Shown here in pieces: positions 1-7,825 of a DNA stretch of 24,554 nt. Position numbers and translations under genes: made by a program. The DNA lies in the NCBI RefSeq assembly GCF_000485595.1, contig NW_014579568.1, positions 1 through 24,554 on the forward strand, in the 5' to 3' direction. This DNA is from Priapulus caudatus (lineage: Eukaryota; Priapulida; Priapulimorpha; Priapulimorphida; Priapulidae). Within the stretch, counting starts at the first letter, position 1. Every line of letters starts with the position of its first letter. The notes beneath the pieces were generated by a model. It was not told the DNA's origin. It worked only from the letters and a program-made list of their open reading frames with translations, and did no database searches.

Positions 1-9
1 GTATGGAAT

Positions 10-35
10 ATGTATGTATGTATGTATGTATGTAT
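10..35. repeat. TATG microsatellite
   Basis: About 6.5 uninterrupted copies of the tetranucleotide TATG/ATGT. The short open frame that starts here is an artefact of the repeat. Simple-sequence repeat seen directly. Confidence 0.9.
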
Positions 36-341
36 CTTCCCTATAGGCGCGCCAAACCGCCAAGCGATCTGGATGCAATTTTCACAGGGCCATCTCTATA
101 CCCGCGGAGTGTTCCTAGCCGAAAAAAAACCTGCCAAACGTCAAACTCACCGAAAAACCCGTGAAAACCCCTCACCGCAAAACCAATTCGCGTGAATCTT
201 CACACAATGTCATCACTGACTGTACAGTGCTGCCACACAGAGAAAACATCGATCACTCAACCATCAGCTGCTGGTATTGTGAAACCGAAACGAGCACCGA
301 GCTAAAACAGAGCACAGCCAGCTTCAGAGGTGTACGACTGC

Positions 342-557
342 CATTGTTATCAACAGGCTTTGAAATGAGAAGCGCACCCATTCGTAACATGCTGTTACCG
401 TGCCGTACGTTGCCATACGTGCATGCCGTACGTGGGGGAGCTCAACAGTTTCGAGACGCCAGGAATCTTTACAATATTTCCACAGAGAATAACACGAAAA
501 ACATTGTTTATCAAGAGGTTTCAAATGAAAAGTGCAACCATTCGTACATGCTGTTAT
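342..557. repeat. Degenerate direct repeat, two ~56-bp copies
   Basis: The segment at 342-397 recurs at 503-557 in the same orientation, about 160 bp further on. Both run from cattgtt(t)atcaa through a shared AAATGA core and cccattcgt/accattcgt to catgctgtta. By eye about four fifths of positions match, with single-base indels. The intervening sequence is not obviously repeated, so this is either two units of a decayed ~160-bp satellite or two copies of a short dispersed element. Weak open frames overlap the copies on both strands (161-559 plus, 324-524 minus). None resembles a known protein, and I do not call them genes. Confidence 0.7.
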
Positions 558-1433
558 AATAACTTTTGTCCATTTACACCATATTACTTATTATGTTCCA
601 GGCGTTCTAAGTTGGGTTTGTTGCTGTATATAATGTCATACGTAACAGTTTTTCCCTGCTTATTATCTTATTAGACTGATTTCTAAATATTTCATATTGT
701 GTGCAATGTTATTGTCGATTTCTTACCAATGTTCCTATTGTGTGCCATTATTAGTAGTATGAATTAGTAGCACGATTTTACCCAGCCCGCAGCGCGTACC
801 AGGCTAGTAGGGAATATATAGTAATTGATACGTATCATACGTTGCGACCATACGTTGTGTATACGTTCAATTTGTTGTGTATACGTTATGTATACGACCA
901 ATCCACAAAACCTGATTTTTTAGGTTCCCGGATCGACGTATGCCAGCGTATGATGGCTTTTCCAAAATAATTTATTTCTGTTTGCTCGGCATACGTTAAG
1001 GCTATACCCCCTACTGTGACAGGGCCATAAGGCTGCTACTTGAAGGGGATACTGAATACGTTTGTTAACGTCTACTAGCCCACTATTATTACTGATATTG
1101 CCGTTAACTTTACCAAGCCTTTAGTACTATTACTGTTACTATTACGATTACCAGCCCCGAGGTGTGCCGAAACAGCCCGCTGTACTCACTCACTAGTCTG
1201 CGGTACTCGCTTGCTCTCCCTCTCGCTCGGACGCACTCGGCACTCGCTGGACAGCTGCTCGTACGCTGCGCACTCAACTTCAAAAAGTTCTAACCTCCTA
1301 AACTTCTAATTCGTAAACTTCTAACCTCCTATAAACTTCTAGCTTGATGTGTGCTCGCCCGCACCACTTCCAAACTCACGCTGCTAACCACGCTGTTTGC
1401 ATACGCCCCCCGCTGCGCCAGCTGTTTCCTACG
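558..1433. other. Non-coding stretch with short repeat patches
   Basis: No coding sequence is recognisable. Two patches are worth noting. At 828-898 the motif TATACGTT/ATACGTT recurs at least five times, including two copies of TTGTGTATACGTT. At 1285-1341 the motifs AACTTCTAACCTCCT and AAACTTCTA alternate in four imperfect units. Between them, 1180-1260 is rich in CTCGCT/CACTCG words. These look like decayed non-coding repeat or untranslated sequence. Confidence 0.5.
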
Positions 1434-2093
1434 CTAGCGCCGCTCCCGGGTGCTAGAGGGGGTTACAATTGCTACTAATGGCAGCCCCCATAGAATCTGG
1501 CCGGTGAGTGAGTAACTGCTGCAATACGCTTCAAAACACACACGAAACACACAGAAAGACATTACAAACATAGAACCGATTACATACACAGAACATTTAA
1601 TCCCCCTAGCAGGCAAGCTCAATCCCTGCCAGCCGAGGGCTCGTGGCAACCGGTACCACCGCCACACTCCTCCCCTCTTCAAGATCGATCCCAAGACGCG
1701 CATGGCGGTGTACCGGCACCCGACGTGGAAGGTCTCCCTCCGCGCCACATTCCCCATCTCCTGGCCCGCGATCACCATTGACCGCAGGACGGTGCGGGTC
1801 TTTGCCTCCAGGAGTTCGTGGGCGCGCCTCGCCTCTCCAGGCTCTCGATGCGCCGTCGCTGGGCACTGCTCCAGGAAAGTGCCCGGCGCAGCTGGCGGAA
1901 TCATGCGCTCCAGCTGGTCGACCGCTGGCCCGCCATTCGGGTCGCTCAGACTTGGGCAATGCCACGCCAGAAGGTCGGCTGGGGGCTGGAAGAGCATCAC
2001 CAGGAACTCATTAAACTGCGCCGTGATGATGCTCGGAATTGGGTTTTCAGGGGGTGCCCCAGGCGCCCCCAGTGCGTGCATCTTCGCCATCAA
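1434..2093 (-). CDS. Unrecognised GC-rich open reading frame, 219 codons
   Basis: I do not recognise this protein. It is an ATG-initiated frame with two tandem Met codons, and about the first 165 residues are much more GC-rich than the flanks. The N-terminus is rich in Ala/Pro/Gly (MAKMHALGAPGAPP), followed by a mixed segment (TAQFNEFLVMLFQPPADLL) and a charged, helix-prone stretch with many Arg and Glu (residues ~85-130). The last ~50 residues become hydrophobic and Cys-rich and read like translated non-coding DNA, so the true end may be near 1600. Other frames are also open here on both strands (for example 1606-1965 minus and 1702-2166 plus), which is expected of GC-rich DNA and weakens the call. 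It abuts the point where Gypsy-1 protease similarity ends (~2092), so it may be part of a different inserted element. No start context or promoter can be judged. Confidence 0.25.
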   Translation of the reverse strand: MMAKMHALGAPGAPPENPIPSIITAQFNEFLVMLFQPPADLLAWHCPSLSDPNGGPAVDQLERMIPPAAPGTFLEQCPATAHREPGEARRAHELLEAKTRTVLRSMVIAGQEMGNVARRETFHVGCRYTAMRVLGSILKRGGVWRWYRLPRALGWQGLSLPARGIKCSVYVIGSMFVMSFCVFRVCFEAYCSSYSLTGQILWGLPLVAIVTPSSTRERR

Positions 2094-3098
2094 CTGTGTT
2101 TACAAAAGATGCATCAATGCCAAGTTTAAGCACACCCAGATCGACAGCAGTTTTCTCTCCCAGTAATGCTTGACTTTTCCCTTTAACAACAACAATCTCT
2201 CATTGAACTCGATGGTTTCTTATAGCCATGTCTGATGTGAAGCATCCAAGCACTTGCATTGGTGTAGCACTCCCGTATGCAAACTGTTGTATGCAATTGT
2301 TTGTCCACTTTCCGTGATGTACATCTGACATGGTTTTGTTTTAGCTCACTCCACAAGGTCTCGTCAATCACATTACAGCTAGAACCAGAGTCAATAATCA
2401 TCAGAATATTCACCACTCTGCCCACATCAACATGTACAGAAGTTTGTTTACCATCGTCCCATAGTGAAAAAGCATTTTCACTGTTACTGTGTGCAACATG
2501 ATCACGTGATTCCTCCAGCATACATACTTTCTCCTTAGGCTTAGGTAATTTTCATCTAGCTTTGTTCTCAGCACGACGTTGTGTAGACTGCACTTTTTTG
2601 CTCTTGCAGCATTTACGTAAATGTCCAATCTTGTGATACTTCTAGCACCCCTTGTCTCTCGCAGGACAGTTGGGCAAATTCTGATAGTGTGTCGCCGATC
2701 CACAATGAAAACAATTTCTGTTTCCGGACGATCTGTGAGAGTCATACCGACGTTTGTCAACATCAGGTCGACACTCGAATCGGGCACCCGATTTCTGCTT
2801 GACAAACGAAACGTCATTTCGTTATCTACCATACGTACCGCCTTCAATGCTCGATGCTTGCACCTCGCTTGTTTTTAACGCTTGTGCTGTCGTTTGCAAT
2901 CTCACTAACGTCAAATCTTTCCCCTTTTCTAGAAGTTTCCTCAGAAGCTGGTGAGATGAACACTTCTCAATCACTTGGTTGCCGTATCTGCTCGTCAATA
3001 TTTGCAAACTCACAATTTTTTGCTCTCTGACGAAGCCGCGTAACAAATTGATTGACAGTCTCTCTTTGCTGTGTCATGTTCCGAAATAAATGTCGTTC
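2093..3098 (-). pseudogene. Gypsy-1 gag C-terminus, zinc knuckle and protease (broken)
   Basis: From the upstream end, 3098-2822 encodes the end of Gag (motif VIEKCSSHQLLRKLLEKGKD in the 2822-3046 frame), with a frameshift near 3000. At 2713-2665 lies a CCHC knuckle, Cys-Phe-His-Cys followed by His and Cys, then a degenerate second knuckle interrupted by a TAG stop at 2642-2644. Basic residues follow, with a second in-frame stop at 2552-2554. The next frame (2521-2183) contains the retropepsin active site IDSGSSCNVID near 2390 (D-S-G). A frameshift near 2190 moves the reading into another frame, where the protease C-terminal part (QALLGEKTAVDLGVLKLG) runs to about 2092. Normally this polyprotein packages RNA and cleaves itself. 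Here it cannot be translated intact. Confidence 0.85.
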
Positions 3099-3102
3099 AT
3101 AC

Positions 3103-3556
3103 TGTAACAAAGAAGTTAGACAAAGGTTTGAATGAAAGAATTTAGAGTAAAATAATCAAAGTCAAAGCATATAATTTGTGTTCACCAAAAGATGTATAAT
3201 TGTTTACAAATGCTACAGGTCGCTAACGTACACGTCACTCGAGTGCCAGCACACCACCCCCGTCTCTCTCTCCAAAATCTCTATTTATATCAATGGTGTC
3301 CGCCAATCACAAACAAGCTAACTTCTTCCAACCAATCACGCACCACTATTAAGTTCTTTGTTCGTCCTGGTTCGCGCCAAAACCAGCGTGCATAAACACA
3401 TGTATCCAATCTACCCTCTGTCTAGACTAACACGCTTAGTGTTACACATGCAACCTACCATTCATAACCTACATGTTAACTGACTGATCCTACCCCAGCC
3501 CAGGCTATTTACAACTAAGTCTATCCACAATCACTATCTGTAAACCAAATGTTACA
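3103..3556 (-). mobile_element. Solo LTR inserted in Gypsy-1 gag
   Basis: A 454-bp segment bounded by the perfect inverted termini TGTAACA and TGTTACA (TG...CA ends, as in LTRs). It is flanked by atac (3099-3102) and acac (3557-3560), a 4-bp target duplication with one mismatch. Gag coding stops at its right edge and resumes in the expected place at its left edge. On the minus strand it has two CCAAT boxes (ATTGG at 3332-3337 and 3303-3308) and a TATAAATA box at 3282-3289, an order that fits an LTR promoter reading leftward. No open frame of note lies inside. An intron is the alternative, since a pyrimidine-rich AG precedes the resumed gag, but the TG...CA repeats and duplicated target fit an LTR better. 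Confidence 0.75.
3282..3337 (-). promoter_or_regulatory. Putative LTR promoter: two CCAAT boxes and TATA box
   Basis: On the minus strand, ATTGG motifs at 3337-3332 and 3308-3303 precede TATAAATA at 3289-3282. Spacing and order are those of a simple RNA polymerase II promoter in an LTR U3 region. Activity is inferred only. Confidence 0.45.
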
Positions 3557-3856
3557 ACACGAAACGTTCAACTGCGGAGTAAAGTAGTCATCCAGTTTCT
3601 TCAACGCAACAATGTAGCAAGTTTCACCTTCTCCCGGGTCCGGTATTGTCAACGTATAATAGATATCTTGTACTTGCATTCCGGCACAATGCAATAAAAG
3701 GGCCTTCTTTTGCTCGACTTTCTCAACTCCCTTTCCTTCCACGTAAAGTTCGAAAGTGCGGTGCCATCTTTTCCACCGTGCACCAACACTGGTCGGATCA
3801 CCAAGGCAATCATAACTAGGAATTCCTCCCAAATCAGTTTGAATAACCTGAGCCAT
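3557..3856 (-). pseudogene. Gypsy-1 gag N-terminal part
   Basis: Starts at the ATG at 3856-3854, about 37 nt downstream of the primer-binding site. The frame encodes the usual N-terminal Gag of metazoan Gypsy elements: a Trp-Lys-Arg-Trp segment with FELYVEGKGV, then KKALLLHCAGMQVQDIYYTL and a KKLDDYFTP motif. Similarity ends at about 3561, where the solo LTR intervenes, and the last ~13 codons before the stop at 3521 are LTR sequence. The missing C-terminal half is at 3098-2600. Confidence 0.85.
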
Positions 3857-3892
3857 CTCGTTTAGAAATGTCCACTAGTGTCCGAAAATTAT

Positions 3893-3908
3893 CATCCTCG
3901 TTGCCAAA
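3893..3908 (-). promoter_or_regulatory. Gypsy-1 primer-binding site
   Basis: On the minus strand TTTGGCAACGAGGATG follows directly after an LTR-like CAACA end at 3909. TTTGGCRACGAGG is the common primer-binding motif next to 5' LTRs of many animal Gypsy elements, where a host tRNA 3' end primes minus-strand DNA. Identity of the tRNA is not determined. Confidence 0.6.
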
Positions 3909-3975
3909 TGTTGTATTCGTCTCAATAACATTGGAGTAAACCAATCGAATTAAATCATCGAATTTAATCACAAAA
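3909..3975 (-). mobile_element. 5' LTR remnant of Gypsy-1
   Basis: About 65 bp ending (minus strand) in ACGAATACAACA immediately before the primer-binding site. The rest of the LTR is gone. Beyond about 3975 the sequence becomes the 3' end of another coding fragment with its own stop and AATAAA. Contains the imperfect repeat GATTAAATTCGATGATTTAATTCG. The outer boundary is uncertain. Confidence 0.45.
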
Positions 3976-3991
3976 AAAGCCGGTCAGCCAT

Positions 3992-4430
3992 TTATTCAGC
4001 AAGCACCATTCCCGCATGCGTCACCGGATATGATTGTTTCCTTGCTTTTCCCAGAAGTTTGCAGCTACAACCAAAGTGTTTTGCAGCCTTCCTTTGTTGC
4101 TTATATTTCTTTATGGCACTGAGAGACATGGCCATATATTTCCGTTTTACAGAGTTTCTTGGTGCTGAAAGGACATCGCCAACAGCTTCCATCACACTCT
4201 CGTGTAATTGATTTTTGCCTGTGATCCCTTCCTTTTTCAGTGCAACAGCTTTCCTTGGTGAAGCTTTTTCTACTAGGTCAATTGTTGTGGAAATGAAATG
4301 CTACCTCTGTTGTGGCATAGCTCCTCTGGCGCGTTGAAGGCTTTTTCGCCTGGCATCATTAGTCCGCATCAAGACATCAAGTCTACCCCGAGACCTTGAC
4401 TTTAATGACCGTGACCTACATTTTTCAGAA
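3992..4430 (-). pseudogene. Exon-like fragment of an uncharacterised protein, C-terminal
   Basis: From about 4430 to 4290 one minus-strand frame encodes a Lys/Arg/Ser-rich segment containing MRTNDARRKSLQRARGAM, ending in a TAG. A shifted frame from about 4285 to 3992 encodes a continuous Lys-rich stretch with SPRKAVALKKEG and MAMSLSAIKKYKQQRKAAKH, stop at 3994-3992 overlapping AATAAA. The composition and the SAIKKYKQQRKAAK pattern recall uncharacterised, repeatedly amplified proteins of marine invertebrates that I associate with DNA transposons, but I cannot name the family. One frameshift separates the two halves unless an unseen intron does. The polyadenylation-like AATAAA suggests a genuine 3' end. 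Confidence 0.4.
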
Positions 4431-5019
4431 GTAGCTGAGACTGGCCCAATAACCACAAAATACATATATATATATATATATGCTCATGTTATACACTGGA
4501 CACACCTGAAAACAGTGAACAGGAACAAAAGAAGATAAGATTAGAACAAAATGATTTTCCATTAATGAAGTGAGACAAACCTGAGTATATATAAAACAGT
4601 GTACAAAAATGGGTACATGTACATGTATGAAAAACAAAATGAGACTAGAACAAAAACTGTAATTGACATATTAAATGTGACAAACATATCACAGTTGTCA
4701 TATTGCTGAAGTGTATCAGTAATGAGCATCAGTAATATACATATCATTAAGACTGGATCGGGCTCCTTTGAAATGGGAAAGACAGTAACTTGAAACAGCG
4801 GATCATTTACGTGAAGTTGGTACGATCAAGCCCAAATTAAAGAAGGCTGAACAAGATTACACAGTGAGATATGAAATTTGAGCACTTGTCAAAAAAAACA
4901 AATAGCACTATTATGACTAATAGACTAGAGTATTTTACAGTATAAAGAACAAGTATCATGCCTGCACTTCTGAAAACTAATTTCACCTGGTAAACACAAT
5001 GTCTTTTTCACTCACTTAC
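4431..5019. other. AT-rich non-coding stretch with AT microsatellite
   Basis: AT-rich DNA with an (AT)n run at 4464-4481 and GTACATGTACATGT at 4614-4625. Short open frames here are low-complexity and are not supported as genes. Could be intron if the minus-strand fragments at 3992-4430 and 6001-6772 belong to one gene. Confidence 0.5.
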
Positions 5020-5274
5020 GCTCGTCCGGTCTATGTCTCCCTGGGTACTGCCGGAACGAACCCTGGGTACGGTCCGGTATACCGGAACTTTACCCTGGTA
5101 ACTTCTAATATGCTGGACCGTACCTCGCCTACTCCACTAACGAGTCTAGGGAGTCGCCTACGCCTACTCCCTAACCCTAACCATATCAGATAGTTACCAG
5201 GGTACGTTCCGGTATACCGGACTATACCCAGGGTACGTTCCGGCAGCACCCAGGGAGACATAGCCCCTATGAGC
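5020..5274. mobile_element. MITE family A, copy 1 (73-bp terminal inverted repeats)
   Basis: Left arm 5031-5103 and right arm 5192-5263 are nearly perfect inverted complements (both read CTATGTCTCCCTGGGT at the outer end and end in GGTAACT inside), with about five mismatches over ~72 bp. Weaker complementarity extends outward to GCTC at 5020 and GAGC at 5274. The ~88-bp centre contains ACCGTACCTCGCCTACTCC and two telomere-like CCCTAA units (5169-5181). Repeated GGTACGTTCCGGTATACC words occur inside each arm. No coding capacity: the minus-strand frame 5031-5279 is a by-product. No clear target duplication seen. Confidence 0.85.
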
Positions 5275-5960
5275 CTCACGCACCCATAAATCAGTGTACA
5301 AACTGCCCAGGGGAAGGGGGGGGTCTCTCGGGGTCAGGTTGGGTAATGTTGGTCAATAGGTTCCAAAATTTGACCCGTTCCATGTTGTCAGAAATGCCAA
5401 AGATGTACCCTTTTTTAATTTAAATGGGCAAAAAGGTACCCTTTTACTTGAATTCTGGCCATTTTTCTTTAAAAGTACCCCTTTTGCCAATTTTGGCTAA
5501 TTTAACACCCCTTTTCTAGTTTTCACGTTACTTGGACAGCCCTGAAAAACATACCCGTTTTCTTGAATTTATTAACGCAAATGGTTACCCACTCAAACCC
5601 CAAGGGGCCCCCGAGACAAATTGCTAAAACTGTCAACAGATTACATCAATCTTCATTGTAAAGAATGAGCATTTATACAATAAACATATATATATAATGA
5701 TACAAAAGGTACATGTACATTTACTCGATGTGATCACAGGGTTATGCATGGGCTGTGTGTATGTGGACATGATTTACAATTGGAGTAGAAATTGTATAGT
5801 GTTGCAATGACATTGTAAACCATTGACTAGCAATGAAAGAATTGGCACAGCTGGACAAGGTTAAAAATATATATGTTTAAAACAGTACAACTGCAAATAC
5901 ATTACAGTACAACTGCAAATATATTATAAAACACGAGAACATTCAGTTTTCGACTCAACC
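5275..5960. other. Non-coding; degenerate TACCCCTTTT repeat region then AT-rich DNA
   Basis: At 5320-5620 the word (G)TACCC(C)TTTT recurs at roughly 30-60-bp spacing (near 5406, 5437, 5476, 5511 and 5551), bounded by GTCTCTCGGGG at 5312 and CCCCCGAGAC at 5607, which are partly complementary. This looks like a decayed dispersed repeat with an internal quasi-tandem pattern. 5620-5960 is AT-rich without features I can name. Confidence 0.45.
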
Positions 5961-5980
5961 TTGGGCATGTCCATTCTCCA

Positions 5981-6085
5981 TATCCGGTTGAGCTGCAGGA
6001 TTACCAGAATCCCTCATATCCTGTTGAACTGCAGGATGCAGCATCCCTCATATCCTGTTGAGCTGCAGGATTACCAGCATCCATC
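5981..6085. repeat. Three tandem copies of a 36-bp coding repeat
   Basis: Units at 5981-6016 (36 bp), 6017-6050 (34 bp) and 6051-6085 share TATCCTGTTGAGCTGCAGGA. A 36-bp unit equals 12 codons (on the minus strand the unit reads NPAAQQDMRD-like). The middle copy lacks 2 bp, which shifts the frame and leads to a stop near 6001. Confidence 0.85.
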
Positions 6086-6222
6086 TGCTCTGCTTTTCTG
6101 TGATCAGACACAAAGCGTTCTAACTGCCTGATGGATGGTCGGTCTTGCAAAGGCAGGGCAGCTGCTAATTTCTTTGCTGTGTTGTGCCCATTGTATATTT
6201 CTTCCAGAGGTCTCTTTCGGAT
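6001..6222 (-). pseudogene. Downstream exon of a spliced minus-strand gene fragment
   Basis: A splice acceptor (CATATTGTTGCAG, ending at 6223) precedes codons for IRKRPLEEIYNGHNTAKKLA and PLQDRPSIRQLERFVSDHRK, a charged, helix-prone segment, then the 12-residue repeat. The upstream exon (6597-6772) ends in phase 0 at AAC|GTATGT, and this exon starts in phase 0 with ATC, so the two join cleanly. The middle repeat copy has lost 2 bp, giving a frameshift and stop at 6001; without that loss the frame would run to a TGA near 5968. The product is unrecognised. The fragment may derive from a host gene or a transposon-borne gene. Confidence 0.5.
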
Positions 6223-6596
6223 CTGCAACAATATGAACAACAAACGAAATACAAATGATCATGTTTATAATGGTAGCTAGTGGATGAGGCTCAGGCTAAT
6301 AATAGTGTCCGTTAAGCGAAATTCAAAAAAAGAAGAAAAATATGACGGATCTACATGTAGATCTAGAAAATTGGGCTTGACACTATCTGTGTCAAACTAA
6401 TGTTTCAAATGACAAAATCTATTTTTTACAAGATTTAAACAGTGCATACGATTTATATTTTATCTAAAACATGTAAATTAAATATTACTTTACAGATAGA
6501 TCTACAGATCGCATACATGTATAGTATACATTTATACACACCACAATGCATACATGCGGTGTTCGTACTTGCTACATATTACATAAATATACATAC
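6223..6596 (-). other. Putative intron between the exons at 6597-6772 and 6001-6222
   Basis: Starts GTATGT and ends TTGTTGCAG on the minus strand, phase 0, 374 bp, AT-rich. It includes short words such as ACATGTAGATCTAGA at 6352-6366. No other feature seen. Confidence 0.5.
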
Positions 6597-6772
6597 GTTT
6601 TTATCTCGTAAATGGTTTTTTATCGGTGGGATCCACACCACTGTATTTGGGACATGACTTCCACTGACAGTCACCTCCCACTGTCCCACTGAAGATGAAA
6701 ACATCTTCATCTCAACCTTGAAAGAACATCTGTGGCCCCCTTTGCCTCGCTGTTCTGTCTTCTTTGGGCAGT
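6597..6772 (-). CDS. Exon with zinc-binding-like domain (FLYWCH/CaRF/MULE-type resemblance)
   Basis: A 176-bp exon bounded by a strong acceptor (CTTTTGTTTTCAG ending at 6773) and a consensus donor (AAC|GTATGT, GT at 6596-6595). It encodes 58 codons: a Cys-Pro-Lys-Lys start, GGHRCSFKVEMKMF, then VGQWEVTVSGSHVPN and a Pro-rich WIPPIKNHLRDKN tail. The Cys...Cys...Trp-x-Val-x-Val-x-Gly-x-His order recalls small DNA-binding zinc folds found in FLYWCH, CaRF-like and MULE-associated proteins, but the usual second His is not evident, so this is a resemblance, not an assignment. It splices in frame to 6001-6222. Upstream exons are not identified. Confidence 0.5.
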
Positions 6773-7031
6773 CTGAAAACAAAAGAAATTAATGTGTGCA
6801 TCCGAATCACCAGACTATATTTTGATTGTTGTAGCTTAAGCAAAAATTTGGTCTAAAAAACTAATTGACTGTGAGATCAGATATTAATTGTACATTTTTG
6901 AAATTTTTAACAATGTGAATTCATAAAAAATAAAAATTCAAAAATACATTGTTATATATATATCAGCATTGATCTGTATCAGGTAGTTTTGCCCGGCTTA
7001 CAGTTTCGCCTCGGGGATTTTCGCCCAGTTT
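6773..7031. other. AT-rich non-coding stretch
   Basis: Very AT-rich, with TATATATATATC near 6953-6964. It probably includes the intron upstream of the 6597-6772 exon. Nothing else supported. Confidence 0.4.
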
Positions 7032-7494
7032 GGCTGAGAGGGTATGTCTCCCGGGGTACTGCCGGAACGTACCCTGGGTACGGTCCGGTATACCGGAACG
7101 TACCCTGCTAACTGTTTGAGGTGTATACATGACATACAGCATCAGAATAATTGTACAACAAATACTCTCTTACTGTTGCATCTGTTTGTGTTGATATTCT
7201 CTCTCTGTGAGCATACATGATACAGTTTAGTTCAGAGCTCAGAATTTTGGGTTTAAGATTATCTCCTCAAATTTCCGGTATACCTATCTAATATGCCGTA
7301 CCGTACCTCGCCTACTCCACTAACGAGTCTAGGGAGTCGCCTACGCCTACTCCCTAACCCTAACCTTAACCCTAACCCTAATCCTAACCCTATAACCATA
7401 TCAAATAGTGACCATGCAGGGTACGTTATGGTATACCGGACCGTACCCAGGGTACGTTCCGGCAGCACCCTGAGGGACATAGACCCTATGAGCC
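7032..7494. mobile_element. MITE family A, copy 2 (interrupted, telomere-repeat expanded)
   Basis: Left arm 7032-7113 starts GGCTGAGAGGGTATGTCTCC and ends GCTAACT. The right arm ends GACATAGACCCTATGAGCC at 7494. Both match copy 1 arms. The centre (from ~7285) repeats the copy 1 core TACCTCGCCTACTCCACTAA. Unlike copy 1, about 160-170 bp of unrelated sequence (7114-~7280) sits between the left arm and the core, followed by TTCCGGTATACC, which is arm sequence. This could be an insertion, or two partial copies placed side by side. The telomere-like run is about three times as long as in copy 1. Confidence 0.8.
7352..7396. repeat. Telomere-like CCCTAA array inside MITE A copy 2
   Basis: Seven or so units of CCCTAA with variants (CCTTAA, TCCTAA, CCCTATAA). 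Copy 1 has only two units at the equivalent place (5169-5181), so the array differs in length between copies of the same element. Confidence 0.9.
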
Positions 7495-7825
7495 ATACTG
7501 ATAGTAAAATCCCTATCAAAATGTTGATCGCCTGTCTGATGAAAACGACTTAATTGATGGATCGTCACCAAAATTGGAACAAAAAATGCACCCTTTGGCT
7601 ACTACATACCCGTGAAAGTGTTTAAAATGTGTTCACTAGTACTAGCTGGTTTCCAAAATATTTGGACCAGACAAAAAAACCGTGACGGAACATGAATGAA
7701 GTTGAACCAGACGAAAAATTACGTTTTGGATAGAGGACCTCTTATCAGTCTGTCACAAGCCTGCAGACGAATACACGCCAATGAAATGTAAGACTGCTTG
7801 TTGTATGTAAAGGCTTAGGTAGGTT
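7495..7825. other. Non-coding stretch, no feature seen
   Basis: Mixed-composition sequence with no recognisable coding region. Two ACCAGACRAAAAA words (7667 and 7707) are the only local repetition noted. Confidence 0.4.

Larger units (their letters stand above)
2093..3975 (-). mobile_element. Gypsy-1: truncated Ty3/Gypsy LTR retrotransposon
   Basis: Read on the minus strand, the order is 5' LTR remnant (3975-3909), primer-binding site (3908-3893), gag from 3856, CCHC zinc knuckle (~2713-2665), and aspartic protease (~2392) continuing to about 2092. Reverse transcriptase, RNase H, integrase and the 3' LTR are missing. The element is cut off where the GC-rich segment at 1434-2093 begins. It carries in-frame stops and frameshifts and is interrupted by a solo LTR (3103-3556). 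The gag, knuckle and protease resemble Mag-type Gypsy elements of animals. The clade name is from memory of the family, not from a search. Confidence 0.85.

Noticed and set aside
161-559. 132-codon plus-strand open frame as a gene
   Set aside because: It spans the degenerate direct repeat, has no recognisable motif, and frames on both strands overlap it. Nothing supports expression.
1643-2166. Plus-strand frames in the GC-rich island
   Set aside because: GC-rich DNA leaves several frames open by chance. The minus-strand frame is longest, and even that is uncertain.
3103-3556. Spliceosomal intron in gag
   Set aside because: The acceptor-like TTCTTTGTTACAG is present, but matching TG...CA inverted ends, near-identical 4-bp flanks and LTR-type promoter boxes fit a solo LTR better.
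4425-4747. Hydrophobic minus-strand frames as small membrane proteins
   Set aside because: They come from AT-rich low-complexity DNA (Phe, Ile, Tyr, Val-rich) including the AT microsatellite.
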